A stretch of DNA of 64,000 nt from Rubripirellula tenax (GTDB lineage Bacteria > Planctomycetota > Planctomycetia > Pirellulales > Pirellulaceae), in contig NZ_SJPW01000009.1 in the NCBI RefSeq assembly GCF_007860125.1, positions 1 through 64,000 of the forward strand, in the 5' to 3' direction. The notes under the pieces are model-generated. The model was not told the origin of the DNA, made no database searches, and worked only from the letters and a program-made list of their open reading frames with translations. The translations under genes and the position numbers were made by a program. Shown piece by piece: positions 13,619 through 22,696 of this stretch; the stretch's first letter is position 1, and each line of letters begins with the position of its first letter.

Positions 13619-14573
13619 ACCAACGCATAGCGTTTTTCTGCAATGCAATCGCGAGGAAAGCAGAGCAGTCCGTGAGTCACTGGTGCGACAGAGTCGATGG
13701 ACAGCGATGAGATGGTGGCTGGTGCTTTCTTTGTCCGGTTGTGGATTCGCTTTCCTCGCAGCTTTCTATCAGCGATGGATCGGTGTGGAATGGTCAGCCG
13801 CCTCGTCGTTTGGATTTCGGATTCTGCTCGTCGTTGGCTTTCTTTCGTTGGTTGCCCTTGCGTTTTGCTGGCTACGGGGTTGGCGTGTACGCCGGCTTCT
13901 CGGTTCGAGCGAACTCACTTTGCGAATGAGTGAGAAGAGAATCGAAATCGAAGACTATTTTATCGACTTTAAGTTTTGGAACCAACGTCCGGTGGTGACG
14001 TGGTTGCCAGGCTCCTCGGAAACGATTTTGCGATTTGAACTGCGACGCGCGTCGTGGTCGATCCAGCATGGCACGCTTCGTTCCCGTAAGCTTGTCTCCA
14101 TTCCGCTTCCCCAACACACCGCGGACCAGCACGACAGCCTGGAACGTTTGTACTCGATCGACCAACACTCCAGTGTAAAGAATGTGGCAGATGGTCAAGA
14201 AGATGAACCGGCTATAGATGCCTCCGATCATCGCTGTCCCGGTTGCGATTGCGCACTGAAATACTCGCAGCGCTATCCGGATTTCTTCTGCACGGATTGC
14301 CTTTCGCTTGCAGAAGACGCCGACGGACGTCGTTTGCAGTTCGGAAACATGGGGCCGATGGGCGGGTTCTATTGGTCCTTGGACGGTGCCTTGGATGGAA
14401 AATCAGAAACAACGCACGAAAATAGCGACCCGGTGAAGTGCCTGATTTCGGGGCGTCAGGCGATCGTCGTGGAAGCACGTTTCGGCGGCGTTGTTGCTCA
14501 GCCGGTGGATTCCAAGGGCGGCGCATCATGGGTGAAAGGGAAATTGGTGGATCTGACGAGGAAGTCGCCGTAG
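13599..14573 (+). CDS. Two-TM membrane protein with C-terminal zinc ribbon
   Basis: A 324-residue protein. Two hydrophobic segments (WWLVLSLSGCGFAFLAAF and ILLVVGFLSLVALAFCWL) lie at residues 37-96, followed by a soluble region with beta-strand character. Near residue 210 a zinc-ribbon-like motif appears: CPGCDCALKY, then FFCTDCLSL (CxxC...CxxC). I chose the ATG at 13599. The topology resembles the protein at 16551, with two membrane pairs then a cytosolic beta domain, so both may belong to one planctomycete family. Function unknown. Confidence 0.7.
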   Translation: MATNNAKPTHSVFLQCNREESRAVRESLVRQSRWTAMRWWLVLSLSGCGFAFLAAFYQRWIGVEWSAASSFGFRILLVVGFLSLVALAFCWLRGWRVRRLLGSSELTLRMSEKRIEIEDYFIDFKFWNQRPVVTWLPGSSETILRFELRRASWSIQHGTLRSRKLVSIPLPQHTADQHDSLERLYSIDQHSSVKNVADGQEDEPAIDASDHRCPGCDCALKYSQRYPDFFCTDCLSLAEDADGRRLQFGNMGPMGGFYWSLDGALDGKSETTHENSDPVKCLISGRQAIVVEARFGGVVAQPVDSKGGASWVKGKLVDLTRKSP

Positions 14574-14622
14574 TTCAGGTTCGTACCCCGGCATACCGTG
14601 GAAAACTCGTGCCCATAAAAAA

Positions 14623-15771
14623 CTAAATCGACATCAGATCATTTAGTAGTTCAGCGGCGCTCGCCGGTCGTTTGTCGATTTCCTTTTGCATCAGTTTCAT
14701 CACGAGTGCCGATAGACTGGGATTCAGCTTGGGGGCGACTTCGTGTAGCGAAGCTGGTTCCAACGACGCCACGTTGCGAAATACTTGAAGCAAGTTGTTA
14801 TCCGAGAATGGATTTCGCGATGTCGCAGCGAAGTAAAGTGAGGTGCCAAGTGAAAACAGATCGGATCGGAAGTCAACTTGGTTGCCGATCAGTTGCTCTG
14901 GCGACATGTACTCAGGCGTACCCGGCACCGCATTGGATGCTGTCAGTCCCACATCGTGCATGGCCTTGGCCAATCCGAAATCGGTCAGACGAATACGGCC
15001 CGTACCGTCCTCGAGCATGATGTTGGCGGGTTTGACGTCGCGATGCAGGATTCCGCGTTCGTGGGCCGCCAACAATGCTTTGGCGGTTTGCAACGCGATT
15101 CGTTGGAGTGACTCGCCGTTCAACGGCGAACCGTCTTGGTCGATCGTTAGTTGAAGCGACCGTCCCAACACCCGCTCCATCACAATGCAAGGCGTTTTTT
15201 CGATCTCGTGGGCCGCCAAGATGCGAACCACATTTTCGTGATCAATCACCGATAGGTGCTTCGCTTCGCGCAGGAAACGCGCCCGCGATTGTTTGTCACG
15301 CGAGGCATGGGGTAACAAAACCTTGATGGCGATGGGCTGCGGATATTCTGATGATGTCGCTTCGTACACCGCGCCCATGCCGCCACTTCCTAGAAGTCTC
15401 AATACCTCGAACGATCCGAAACGTCCGAGCGTCCCCGACCTCTCACTCGGTTTCAACTTCTTCGACAGCCCCGGCGTGCCAGATGAATCGGATGGGTCCT
15501 GTACGGAGTGCGAAGTGCCGATGACAAGAAATCGCGATTGCAGCAAATCAGACTTCACCTGGCTGAGCCGCTGAGAAGACTCAATCAACGGATCGCGATT
15601 CCTTAGGATCGTCGCGTCGTGCTCAAATTCCGATCCTCCCACCCATTGCATCAAGCGATCCTGGCAATGGGTGCAAACCGACAGGTGATGTTCAACGAGC
15701 GACTGCTGCGAATCCGTCAAGTCGCCCGTCACCGATCCAGCGAGTTGCGATTGAGTCAGGCAATGGGACAT
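14623..15771 (-). CDS. Serine/threonine kinase with N-terminal zinc finger
   Basis: A 382-residue protein from the ATG at 15771; upstream in-frame sequence to 15855 has only a TTG start. The N-terminus holds an anti-sigma-like zinc finger, HHLSVCTHCQDRLMQWV (H-x3-C-x2-C). The kinase domain shows GSGGMGAVYEA, IAIKVLLPH, HRDVKPANIML, DFGLA and GTPEYMSPEQL, all catalytic residues present. There is no membrane segment. It lies downstream of and in line with an ECF sigma factor, which it may bind through the zinc finger and regulate by phosphorylation. Confidence 0.9.
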   Translation of the reverse strand: MSHCLTQSQLAGSVTGDLTDSQQSLVEHHLSVCTHCQDRLMQWVGGSEFEHDATILRNRDPLIESSQRLSQVKSDLLQSRFLVIGTSHSVQDPSDSSGTPGLSKKLKPSERSGTLGRFGSFEVLRLLGSGGMGAVYEATSSEYPQPIAIKVLLPHASRDKQSRARFLREAKHLSVIDHENVVRILAAHEIEKTPCIVMERVLGRSLQLTIDQDGSPLNGESLQRIALQTAKALLAAHERGILHRDVKPANIMLEDGTGRIRLTDFGLAKAMHDVGLTASNAVPGTPEYMSPEQLIGNQVDFRSDLFSLGTSLYFAATSRNPFSDNNLLQVFRNVASLEPASLHEVAPKLNPSLSALVMKLMQKEIDKRPASAAELLNDLMSI

Positions 15772-15870
15772 GGGATCAGCAACGTCGGTTACAAGGTTGT
15801 TTCGTGTCGTGAATCTTGTAAGACTAGTCGCGACGGCGCGAAACCTTTCAAGCAATTCTTCGGACGCATG

Positions 15871-16527
15871 CTACTCATCCGGTTCGATGCTTTGAATCAG
15901 TTCACGGATGCGTTTGATCACGCGGCTTTTGGCAATGTAGACCGCGCCGACCGACAGACCAAGCGTTTCGGCGACCGTTTGTGCTTTTTGATTTGCAATC
16001 GAAGTGAGTTCAAAGGCCTGCCAGGTCGCCGGAGTGACTTCGGCTTGCACTTTTTCCGATGCCCATTGCATCAGCCGTTGTTGGTGCTGTTGGTTCCAGT
16101 GTTCCTCATCGTCGGCAGGGTCGCCCGCGGGATCAGCAACCTGTTCCAACATCTGATGAACGGCGGTGTTCCCGCTGCCAGCGCTTCCGACCTTCTTCTT
16201 CCAGGATTTCCCAATCTGGTTGCGGGTAACGGTGAACAAGTATCCGCGAAACTTTCCCTGCTTTGGATCATAGTCGAATCGGGAAATGGCACCGTTGATG
16301 CTTGTTAGAACATCTTGGGCGACGTCCGAGGCGTCGGCGTCTTGCAAACCCTGCTTGCGAGCATACGCATAAATCAGCGGCAAATAAATCTCGACGAACT
16401 CGCTCCACGCAGCCTGGTCTTCATGCGAACGAATCCGCAGTAGCAGGCTGCCTCGTGTTAAGATTGGATCTTCTAAAGTCATGGAAATCTCGGCGGACGG
16501 AACAATATGCTTCGTGCTTGATTCCAT
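15871..16527 (-). CDS. ECF-type RNA polymerase sigma factor
   Basis: A 218-residue sigma-70 family protein of the planctomycete ECF kind. Region 2 spans RSHEDQAAWSEFVEIYLPLI and DASDVAQDVLTSI; region 4 is the HTH in TVAETLGLSVGAVYIAKSRV. A linker (SAGSGNTAVHQ to WNQQHQQ) separates them. An internal ATG at 16482 (MTLEDPILTRGSLLLRIR) may be the true start. The adjacent kinase with a zinc finger is the probable partner, a common pairing in this phylum. Confidence 0.9.
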   Translation of the reverse strand: MESSTKHIVPSAEISMTLEDPILTRGSLLLRIRSHEDQAAWSEFVEIYLPLIYAYARKQGLQDADASDVAQDVLTSINGAISRFDYDPKQGKFRGYLFTVTRNQIGKSWKKKVGSAGSGNTAVHQMLEQVADPAGDPADDEEHWNQQHQQRLMQWASEKVQAEVTPATWQAFELTSIANQKAQTVAETLGLSVGAVYIAKSRVIKRIRELIQSIEPDE

Positions 16528-16550
16528 TATCTAAATGCGGAAGCAGAACG

Positions 16551-17342
16551 ATGCTGCATCATAGCGGAAATATGTCGCCCATTTTCATATCTCGCGGTTG
16601 GCATCAGTCTTGGGTACTGTTCGTCCTTGCCATCATGTGGCTCATCACCGGTGTCGCATGGCTTGGCATTCAGTGGCCGATGATTCTGGTGGTGACGACG
16701 GGGCCTGCGGCGGTGTTGTTGCTGCTCGCTTGGGCTTCCCGCCGCCAGGCATTCAAAGAGCAGCAAGTCCTCGATGCAGCTAGAACCGGCAGTGTCGTAT
16801 TCCGATGGGATTTGACTGGCAAACAAGCCGACTGGTTTCGTCAATCTCGCCGAAACCGATGTCGGCGGAAACTGTTGTTCTGGGCGGTGTTGCCGATGAT
16901 CGCTGGTTGTTTGCTTGCTGCACTCGTGGGATTCTACAACCTTTTGCAAGGTGTGTCCGTAGGTCACTCGATCAAGATGGCCGGCGTGTTGGCTGCCGTG
17001 ACGTTCGTGGCGACCGGCATCATCGCAGCCGCGTTCTGGATCTGGACCTTGCCAGGCTTGCGGACTCTCAATCATCACGACTTGCCAGTGCTGTTTCTCA
17101 GTGACAGCATTCGGGTCGGTGACGAGGTGCTACACCTGAGTCTTTGGAAACGGTCACGCGAGTTCACGGTAACAGCGATTGACGATTTCTTTCTCATGAC
17201 GTTGAAGTTCACGTCGACCTACAACGACGGAAATGGGTTCCGATCGGTCGTCACCAGAACGTTAGAAATTCCGATTCCGTTTGAATGCGAAGATCAAGCC
17301 GATGAAATTGCCGAAACCTACCGTCTCGTACGTCATGCGTAG
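16551..17342 (+). CDS. Four-TM membrane protein of unknown function
   Basis: A 263-residue membrane protein. Hydrophobic segments run at about residues 22-37 (VLFVLAIMWLITGVAW), 40-60, 105-125 and 140-165. The C-terminal soluble part includes IRVGDEVLHLSLWKRS and VTRTLEIPIPFECED. The start ATG at 16551 has GGAAG nine bases upstream. It is divergent from the sigma factor gene. The architecture recalls YcxB-like proteins, but I cannot name the family. Confidence 0.65.
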   Translation: MLHHSGNMSPIFISRGWHQSWVLFVLAIMWLITGVAWLGIQWPMILVVTTGPAAVLLLLAWASRRQAFKEQQVLDAARTGSVVFRWDLTGKQADWFRQSRRNRCRRKLLFWAVLPMIAGCLLAALVGFYNLLQGVSVGHSIKMAGVLAAVTFVATGIIAAAFWIWTLPGLRTLNHHDLPVLFLSDSIRVGDEVLHLSLWKRSREFTVTAIDDFFLMTLKFTSTYNDGNGFRSVVTRTLEIPIPFECEDQADEIAETYRLVRHA

Positions 17343-17370
17343 TGAACGAGTATTGCTTCGCTGGGCACCC

Positions 17371-17406
17371 AAAAAAAGCAGTGAACCATCCTTCGTTCAC
17401 TGCTTT
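17371..17406 (-). terminator. Rho-independent terminator, minus strand
   Basis: A 12-bp stem aaagcagtgaac/gttcactgcttt with loop catccttc is preceded on the + strand by seven A residues, which become T7 after the stem on the minus strand. It would stop transcripts from 17439-18880 and also separates them from the convergent membrane-protein gene. Confidence 0.8.
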
Positions 17407-17438
17407 CGACACCAGAGCGCAAGGTGCTTTCTCGGCGA

Positions 17439-17720
17439 TTACTTCCCTCCGTCGTTGCCGCACACTTTGTTCATGCGCTGAACAGCCTCCTTCAATCGTT
17501 CAGAAAATTCATTGTAAGCATCTAACCACGAGTTGAGGTTTTCGTTCCAGGCAGGTGAGCCGATTGGATGGACCGTCCACTCTTCGCCTTTCCGTGCTGA
17601 CCCGTAGTCCGTTTGCGAATATAACTCCAGAGCACCGGCGATCTGTTCAAGAGTTTCGGTTAAGTAATCGGTATCCGCAACTGCTTGTTCGCAAGGGCAT
17701 GGATCCGGTGCGGGCGGATC
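17439..17720 (-). pseudogene. Coding-like frame without a start codon
   Basis: On the minus strand an open frame of more than 90 codons ends at a TAA at 17439-17441 and reads coherent protein: DPCPCEQAVADTDYLTETLE, then WTVHPIGSPAWNENLNSWLD and FSERLKEAVQRMNKVCG. It contains no ATG, GTG or TTG upstream in frame and begins by overlapping the end of the 399-codon frame at 17747. Either the two are one gene split by a frameshift near 17750, or this is a decayed separate gene. The terminator directly after it fits a true gene end. Confidence 0.4.
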
Positions 17721-17746
17721 GTCTGACGGGGGAATTCTATTTGTCG

Positions 17747-18880
17747 TTAGACAGATGGCTTTTCGTAAAGCTCCGCATAGGTTCCGCCAAAGACAAATTC
17801 TTTCGTGACCGGCGGCTTGTTGAGTGGTGTGAGCGGCGGATCGCGAGCGGGGTCGTAGATGTCGGCGTGAAGGGAATCGAGTCTCGCTTGATGGAATGAC
17901 TCGGCACTCCGCTGTCGACGCAATCCGACTTTCTCTTTCAGCCAGAGGCGAGTCTCAGCGATCAATTCGTCAAGCTTGGCCATCCGCATCGAACGGTAGA
18001 AGTCGGCAGTCGCCAGGTCGACTTGAAGCAGGATCAGATGCCGGCGTCCCGCAACCATCAACACTTCCAAAACGAAAAAGGCATTTCGTGGCTGGAATTG
18101 GATCCTCTGGTCGGTCATCAACCGGGGATTGCGATCGGCAAGAATGACGAGGCTGGCGGGTGTGTCCCAGGCCGAGTTCTCGCCGAGCGCCTCGAAGCCG
18201 TATCGTGGAGTGATGACCGATCCCGGCGGAAATCGGTGCTCGATCGCATCCTGGCGACAAGGACGAAAAAAGACGCCAAGGTTGGACAGATGCCGCTGCG
18301 CGATGAGCGATGCGTTGTAGGGGCAATCGGGCCAAGGAAAGTGATGGGTCACGCCCAGTGCATGTGCGGGAATTTGGAAAGATGCGAGCCGGTAAGTGTG
18401 ACGCTCATTTTTATGTCGAAGCAGACTTTCGCGTTGGTCGGCTGTCAGTGATTCACTGGGTCGGGAGGCCGATGCATCGCCTGGGAGCAAGAATTGCTGA
18501 GAGTATTTTTGAAAGTCCTGTCGTCGCAATTGGACGGTCCATTCGTCGTCAGAAGCTTGGTCGGCTGTTTTTGCTGTTTGCAGCCATTGTTTTAACTGTC
18601 CCACACGCGAACGGGTGCAACGATCGTCGTGATCGGTGTAGGTGGCGCCTCGAAAAATGACCACATTCGGGTCCGCCGAATGGACTTGATAGAGATCCGC
18701 GCTGGCGAGGTCTTGCGTCCGCTGCAACTGACGTCCGCTTGGATGCGAGTGGGGCAAGAAGACAAACTGCAACTTGTCGTCAAAGTCTGGCTCGATCAGC
18801 TTTCTAGGGCTCGATTTTCTGATTCCCCATCGGAGGCCCACCATGGAAAGGGCGTTTTTCAAAATGTCTGAAAGATTCAT
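17747..18880 (-). CDS. Hypothetical protein
   Basis: A 377-residue protein from the ATG at 18880 (MNLSDILKNALSMVGL); a longer frame to 18946 has only a TTG start. It has no signal peptide or membrane span. Recognisable stretches include DDKLQFVFLPHSHPSG, VVIFRGATYTDHDDRC, HHFPWPDCPYNASLIAQRHL and a coiled-coil-prone C-terminus AETRLWLKEKVGLRRQ. I do not know the family. Its end may be frameshifted relative to the downstream coding-like frame. Confidence 0.6.
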   Translation of the reverse strand: MNLSDILKNALSMVGLRWGIRKSSPRKLIEPDFDDKLQFVFLPHSHPSGRQLQRTQDLASADLYQVHSADPNVVIFRGATYTDHDDRCTRSRVGQLKQWLQTAKTADQASDDEWTVQLRRQDFQKYSQQFLLPGDASASRPSESLTADQRESLLRHKNERHTYRLASFQIPAHALGVTHHFPWPDCPYNASLIAQRHLSNLGVFFRPCRQDAIEHRFPPGSVITPRYGFEALGENSAWDTPASLVILADRNPRLMTDQRIQFQPRNAFFVLEVLMVAGRRHLILLQVDLATADFYRSMRMAKLDELIAETRLWLKEKVGLRRQRSAESFHQARLDSLHADIYDPARDPPLTPLNKPPVTKEFVFGGTYAELYEKPSV

Positions 18881-18963
18881 CGCGCGCTGGTCTATTTCCT
18901 GGAAAGCAAACGTCTCGCTTGATCTGTCACCGCTTCGCTCCGTCAAACTCTCTTGGGAAACGA

Positions 18964-19122
18964 ATGATGAACCCTCACGACCCTTTCACACGCACGTTTT
19001 GGACATTCTGGTTCTTCAAATCCGGTAACACGACCTACGGAGTGTCGTTCACCAATCATGGGATTCAATTTAAAATCGAAAACCGTTCGTCCACCGACAA
19101 GCCAAGTGACTCCGAATCCTGA
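18964..19122 (+). CDS. Small protein of 52 residues
   Basis: The frame reads MMNPHDPFTRTFWTFWFFKSG, then TTYGVSFTNHGIQFKIENR and a serine/aspartate-rich tail. TTGGGAAA lies just upstream of the double ATG. The composition, aromatic then beta-like then polar, looks genuine, but I recognise no family and it may be chance. It sits alone on the + strand between two minus-strand genes. Confidence 0.4.
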   Translation: MMNPHDPFTRTFWTFWFFKSGNTTYGVSFTNHGIQFKIENRSSTDKPSDSES

Positions 19123-19140
19123 ATATTTTAGATCACCTAC

Positions 19141-21591
19141 TCACGGCTCGCAGCGATACAGTTCGGACGACGTGCCATCCTTGTATGCGAACTGCACGAC
19201 CACGAACTGGATCGCTGAGCCGGGTTTGACCCGTGTTTCGTCGCTCGTCAGCTTCCGTTGAAGAATCTCTGTCGGAATCGGGAATGTCTGATCGGGTTGA
19301 TCCTTGTTCAAGCCGTAGCGAATTTGCTCGATCGCATCGTAACCACTGCTCAGGATCCCGCTGAACCCGATCGACTTCTTTGACACGGCGATCAGGTTTT
19401 CCTTGTCAAACACCGTCAGCCATTCAATGGCCTTTTGCTGCCGAGTCTGTCGAATGTCGAATGGCAATAAAAATGGCCCGCGAGCAACACCGTTGCGGTC
19501 CTGGTAGCGAATTTCGATCTCGCCGTGATCGTTCGCGCGAGGCAGGGTGAGCGTCTCGGCGGTTGTCAAACCTGGGTCGAACGCGATTCCTTGGAGAAAT
19601 TGAGTGGTTTGCTTGGGCCGCTCGGGGGACAACGAAGCGAACTCGTCTTCCGCACTGAAACGGTACTCCGGCGAACGAGCGTCCTCGGCAAATTGAAACC
19701 GCAGTTGACCTTGCCAGAGCATGATTTCATGCACGTTGACTGGTGAGACATCGGTCGACATTTTGATTGGGTGGTTGAGTTGTTCTTCGTCAACGTCCTG
19801 CAACTTTTCGATCAACGCTTGGGCGGATGCGATCGGTTGTTCGAGCTGCGATTGATCTAGGTAGTATTTCAGCACCTGACCAATGTCATGCAAACGCAAG
19901 TACTCGTCCAAAAGCTTCTTCTTGGCAATTTTTTCGGTCAGGGTCATGTCATAGGGCGGCTTGCTCTGAATCGTTTCGGACAGCGCAAAGTAGGCCGGAC
20001 CGAACTCGGGATGTTGATTGGCAAGAAGTTGCAGCCGTTCGCGTTGTTCGGCTTGCGGCTGCAAACCAATGCTCGCCAATTGCCGAGCGGGCAGCGCCGC
20101 GTCGCCGGGAATCGCAGCGAACGTTTCTCGCGCCCCCGCCGTTCCTTCTTGCAAACGCAGCAGCGATGCGAAAGATTGAAACGGATCGACCACATTCAAG
20201 TTCGATTCAAAGAACTGCAAGTAGGCGCGTCGGGCTTCGGTGGCGTTGCCGCTTTTGGCGTGAATGATTGCGTTGGCATACCACTGGGCAGGCGTTTGAG
20301 GATCCTCGTTGATCTTGCTGGCGATCTCGCGAAATTGATTCTGCATCTGGTCAAGCGTCATCGCGATTTGCTCGGTGCTGGTCGCGATTCGACCGGTGTC
20401 AGATTCGATTTCGCCGACGTGCGAAGCGATCTTCTCCGCGGCGGCGACCTGCTTTACGTTTCCTTGTTTGGCGTCAGTCAACCCTTGGTAGCCACCAACG
20501 CACGCCAAGACAACAAGTGTCGCCGCGAGTCCCCATGCCACTTTCTTCCAAGTTGGCATTTTTTTGATAGAGACATTCTGTTGAATCATCGTTGATTCGT
20601 CTTCACCGATTGGTGACCCACCGCTGACCAACGCTGCTTTGGCTCTCGCGCGAATCTGTTCGCCGAAACATCGTGCGGTCTCGTCCAGCATTTGACCGTC
20701 GCAAAACGGGCTCAACGCTTCGACCACTTCCGCGGGTGAACGATATCGGTCGTTGGGATTCTTCGCCATCATGCGAGCGACGATCGCGGCCAATTCGGCA
20801 GGAATGTGTTCATTAACGTGGTTAAGAAGTTCGGCGTCCTTTTCCGCATGACCGAGTAGCTTGGCGGGCAGTGATTTGTATTCCGGTCCCGAAAACGGAG
20901 CGTGACCGCTGAGCAAGTGATAGAGCGTGCAGCCGAGACTGTAGATGTCGGCGCGAATGTCGACCGATGCGCCGCTGGAGATTTGTTCCGGTGCAACGTA
21001 ATCGGGAGTGCCCAGAAAGCTGCCGGTCATGGTCAACGAGTCGGCGTTGGTGGGCGTGTGACGCAAAGAGGCGATTCCCAAGTCTAGAATCTTGACTTCG
21101 CCATTGCTGGCCAACAATAAGTTCGACGGCTTGATGTCACGATGAATCATTTCGTGCTGATCAATCTCGCCCAGCCCCAACGCAACTTGCCTGGCAATTT
21201 CGCAAGCCTCGCCGGAAGCCAATATCTCACGATCGCCGATCAGTTGAGCCAGGTCGACGCCTTCGACCAATTGCATCGCGATGTAGCAGACCTCGTCGAT
21301 CTGTCCGGCGTCGGTCGCCAAGACAATGTTGGGATGTTCCAACCGACCGATCGCTTGCATCTCGCGCTGAAACCGTGCGTAGCGATCGGGGGATGCTGCG
21401 AGTTCTTGCGGCAAAACCTTCAGCGCCACGGTCCGCGACAGATGCTGATGCTCGGCACGGTAAACGGTTCCCATCGCGCCGCGGCCGATCTCGCTGATCA
21501 ATCGGTAGGGACCGATTTGCCGGACGCCCTCAGGCAGACTGGTGAATCCAATCGTGCCACCATCAAGCGTTTCGGATTGATCATCGGTCAT
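19141..21591 (-). CDS. Membrane-anchored serine/threonine kinase
   Basis: An 816-residue receptor-type kinase. Residues about 28-300 are the kinase: GRGAMGTVYRAEHQHLSR, VALKVLPQEL, HRDIKPSNLLL, DLG (for DFG) and GTPDYVAPEQIS. A membrane helix near residue 350 (VAWGLAATLVVLACVGGY) is followed by a coiled-coil stretch and a long periplasmic region with TPR-like helices (WYANAIIHAKSGNATEARRA), ending in a beta-rich part. It probably senses an envelope signal and phosphorylates cytosolic targets. It is followed at some distance by no obvious substrate gene. Confidence 0.9.
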   Translation of the reverse strand: MTDDQSETLDGGTIGFTSLPEGVRQIGPYRLISEIGRGAMGTVYRAEHQHLSRTVALKVLPQELAASPDRYARFQREMQAIGRLEHPNIVLATDAGQIDEVCYIAMQLVEGVDLAQLIGDREILASGEACEIARQVALGLGEIDQHEMIHRDIKPSNLLLASNGEVKILDLGIASLRHTPTNADSLTMTGSFLGTPDYVAPEQISSGASVDIRADIYSLGCTLYHLLSGHAPFSGPEYKSLPAKLLGHAEKDAELLNHVNEHIPAELAAIVARMMAKNPNDRYRSPAEVVEALSPFCDGQMLDETARCFGEQIRARAKAALVSGGSPIGEDESTMIQQNVSIKKMPTWKKVAWGLAATLVVLACVGGYQGLTDAKQGNVKQVAAAEKIASHVGEIESDTGRIATSTEQIAMTLDQMQNQFREIASKINEDPQTPAQWYANAIIHAKSGNATEARRAYLQFFESNLNVVDPFQSFASLLRLQEGTAGARETFAAIPGDAALPARQLASIGLQPQAEQRERLQLLANQHPEFGPAYFALSETIQSKPPYDMTLTEKIAKKKLLDEYLRLHDIGQVLKYYLDQSQLEQPIASAQALIEKLQDVDEEQLNHPIKMSTDVSPVNVHEIMLWQGQLRFQFAEDARSPEYRFSAEDEFASLSPERPKQTTQFLQGIAFDPGLTTAETLTLPRANDHGEIEIRYQDRNGVARGPFLLPFDIRQTRQQKAIEWLTVFDKENLIAVSKKSIGFSGILSSGYDAIEQIRYGLNKDQPDQTFPIPTEILQRKLTSDETRVKPGSAIQFVVVQFAYKDGTSSELYRCEP

Positions 21592-21635
21592 CGGGTGCTC
21601 TTTTTGATTCGTACCGTTCTCGGTCGATTGTCATT

Positions 21636-21983
21636 CTAAACAGCCCCGATATCGTCTCCGGCCAAACCGGTCGTTAAAAAACCAAATTTATCATTCGGCA
21701 AATCGGTCATGGCAGCGTCGATCTTGGCAGCCTGAAACCGGGTAATCCTACCAGAGCCTGTGGTCTGTCCCGCGAACGATGATATGACCCGCCCCGAACC
21801 GGAAGTCTGTCCCGCGAAATGGGTTGCTTTGACAAGACTTTCGCCTGATCCGCTCGTTTGAAAAGACGCGGTCGAAACTTCTGCCGCCAGTGGTTCCAGG
21901 TTCGCGTTTCCCAGAACGACGTCAGCCGCCATCAATTGACGATGTTGAAGCGATTGAATCGACAGGGTGCGTTGATTGTTCAT
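21636..21983 (-). CDS. Small exported-type protein with SGSG repeats
   Basis: A 115-residue protein starting MNNQRTLSIQSLQHRQLMAADV. The QSLQHRQLMAADVV segment resembles the short LEPR-XLL-like export/sorting motif of planctomycete surface proteins (usually LEPRLLLAAD). Three imperfect repeats follow: FQTSGSGESLV, FAGQTSGSGRVI and FAGQTTGSGRIT. The ATG lies 45 bases upstream, in gene order, of the kinase's ATG, on the same strand. Its role is unknown; a kinase-linked surface peptide is possible. Confidence 0.55.
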   Translation of the reverse strand: MNNQRTLSIQSLQHRQLMAADVVLGNANLEPLAAEVSTASFQTSGSGESLVKATHFAGQTSGSGRVISSFAGQTTGSGRITRFQAAKIDAAMTDLPNDKFGFLTTGLAGDDIGAV

Positions 21984-22052
21984 CCGAATGGCCTTGAAAT
22001 CAGTGAATTTGTCGCGACGATCGAGGTGACCATCGCTTTCACAGGTAGATAG

Positions 22053-22688
22053 TCACGGCCCTTCCGGTTCTTTCACCGAATCTGCAAAATCTTTTTCCGC
22101 CGTCGCCAGCATCGCCAAATCCAGCTTCTGGTTCTCGCCGTTGACCTGGACCTTGATCACGCCTGCGTGGCTGGTTCGGCCTCGGTAGGCCACTTCCGCT
22201 TTCGGTCGATTGAAAACGATCGCCCCGGTCTGGATCGAGTGCGCGACAAGGCCGTCCGTCTTCGCGTGGAACCGATCTTGGACATAGAACCAAAGGAAGC
22301 CACCGTGTTTACCCAAAAAGATGGCGTCGTCGCCGACAACGTGACGCCGCGTGCGTTTGCCGGTCGTTCGGTTGTGGATCGAGATCCGCAAGCACTCTTG
22401 GCGAACCGGAGCACCGCCACCAAGGGCCGGAGTGTGAACCTTTGCTTTCTCGACAATAGTATCCATTGAGTCACCGGATTCCGATTGCCACGAAAACCTT
22501 TCCAACACGTCGGCCACCGGTGCCCAATGAGCGTGCCAGCGTGCCGAGAAGTAAATGAAGCCGCCCAGGATCGCCACGATCAACACCATGCCGATCCAAC
22601 CGGGGATCAGCCACGGAATCACCCCGATGGCGACGGCCAGCGCCGCCACCATCAGGAATGTTCTGCCAACGTGAGTTACGAATTCCAT
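22053..22688 (-). CDS. Membrane protein of unknown function
   Basis: A 211-residue protein with two N-terminal membrane helices (VGRTFLMVAALAVAIGVIPW and IGMVLIVAILGGFIYF), then a soluble beta-rich domain: RISIHNRTTGKRTRRHVVGD, GGFLWFYVQDRF, and HAGVIKVQVNGEN. I do not recognise the family. It lies 8 bases downstream of the large lipoprotein gene, so the two are likely cotranscribed. Confidence 0.65.
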   Translation of the reverse strand: MEFVTHVGRTFLMVAALAVAIGVIPWLIPGWIGMVLIVAILGGFIYFSARWHAHWAPVADVLERFSWQSESGDSMDTIVEKAKVHTPALGGGAPVRQECLRISIHNRTTGKRTRRHVVGDDAIFLGKHGGFLWFYVQDRFHAKTDGLVAHSIQTGAIVFNRPKAEVAYRGRTSHAGVIKVQVNGENQKLDLAMLATAEKDFADSVKEPEGP

Positions 22689-22696
22689 GGATCGCC

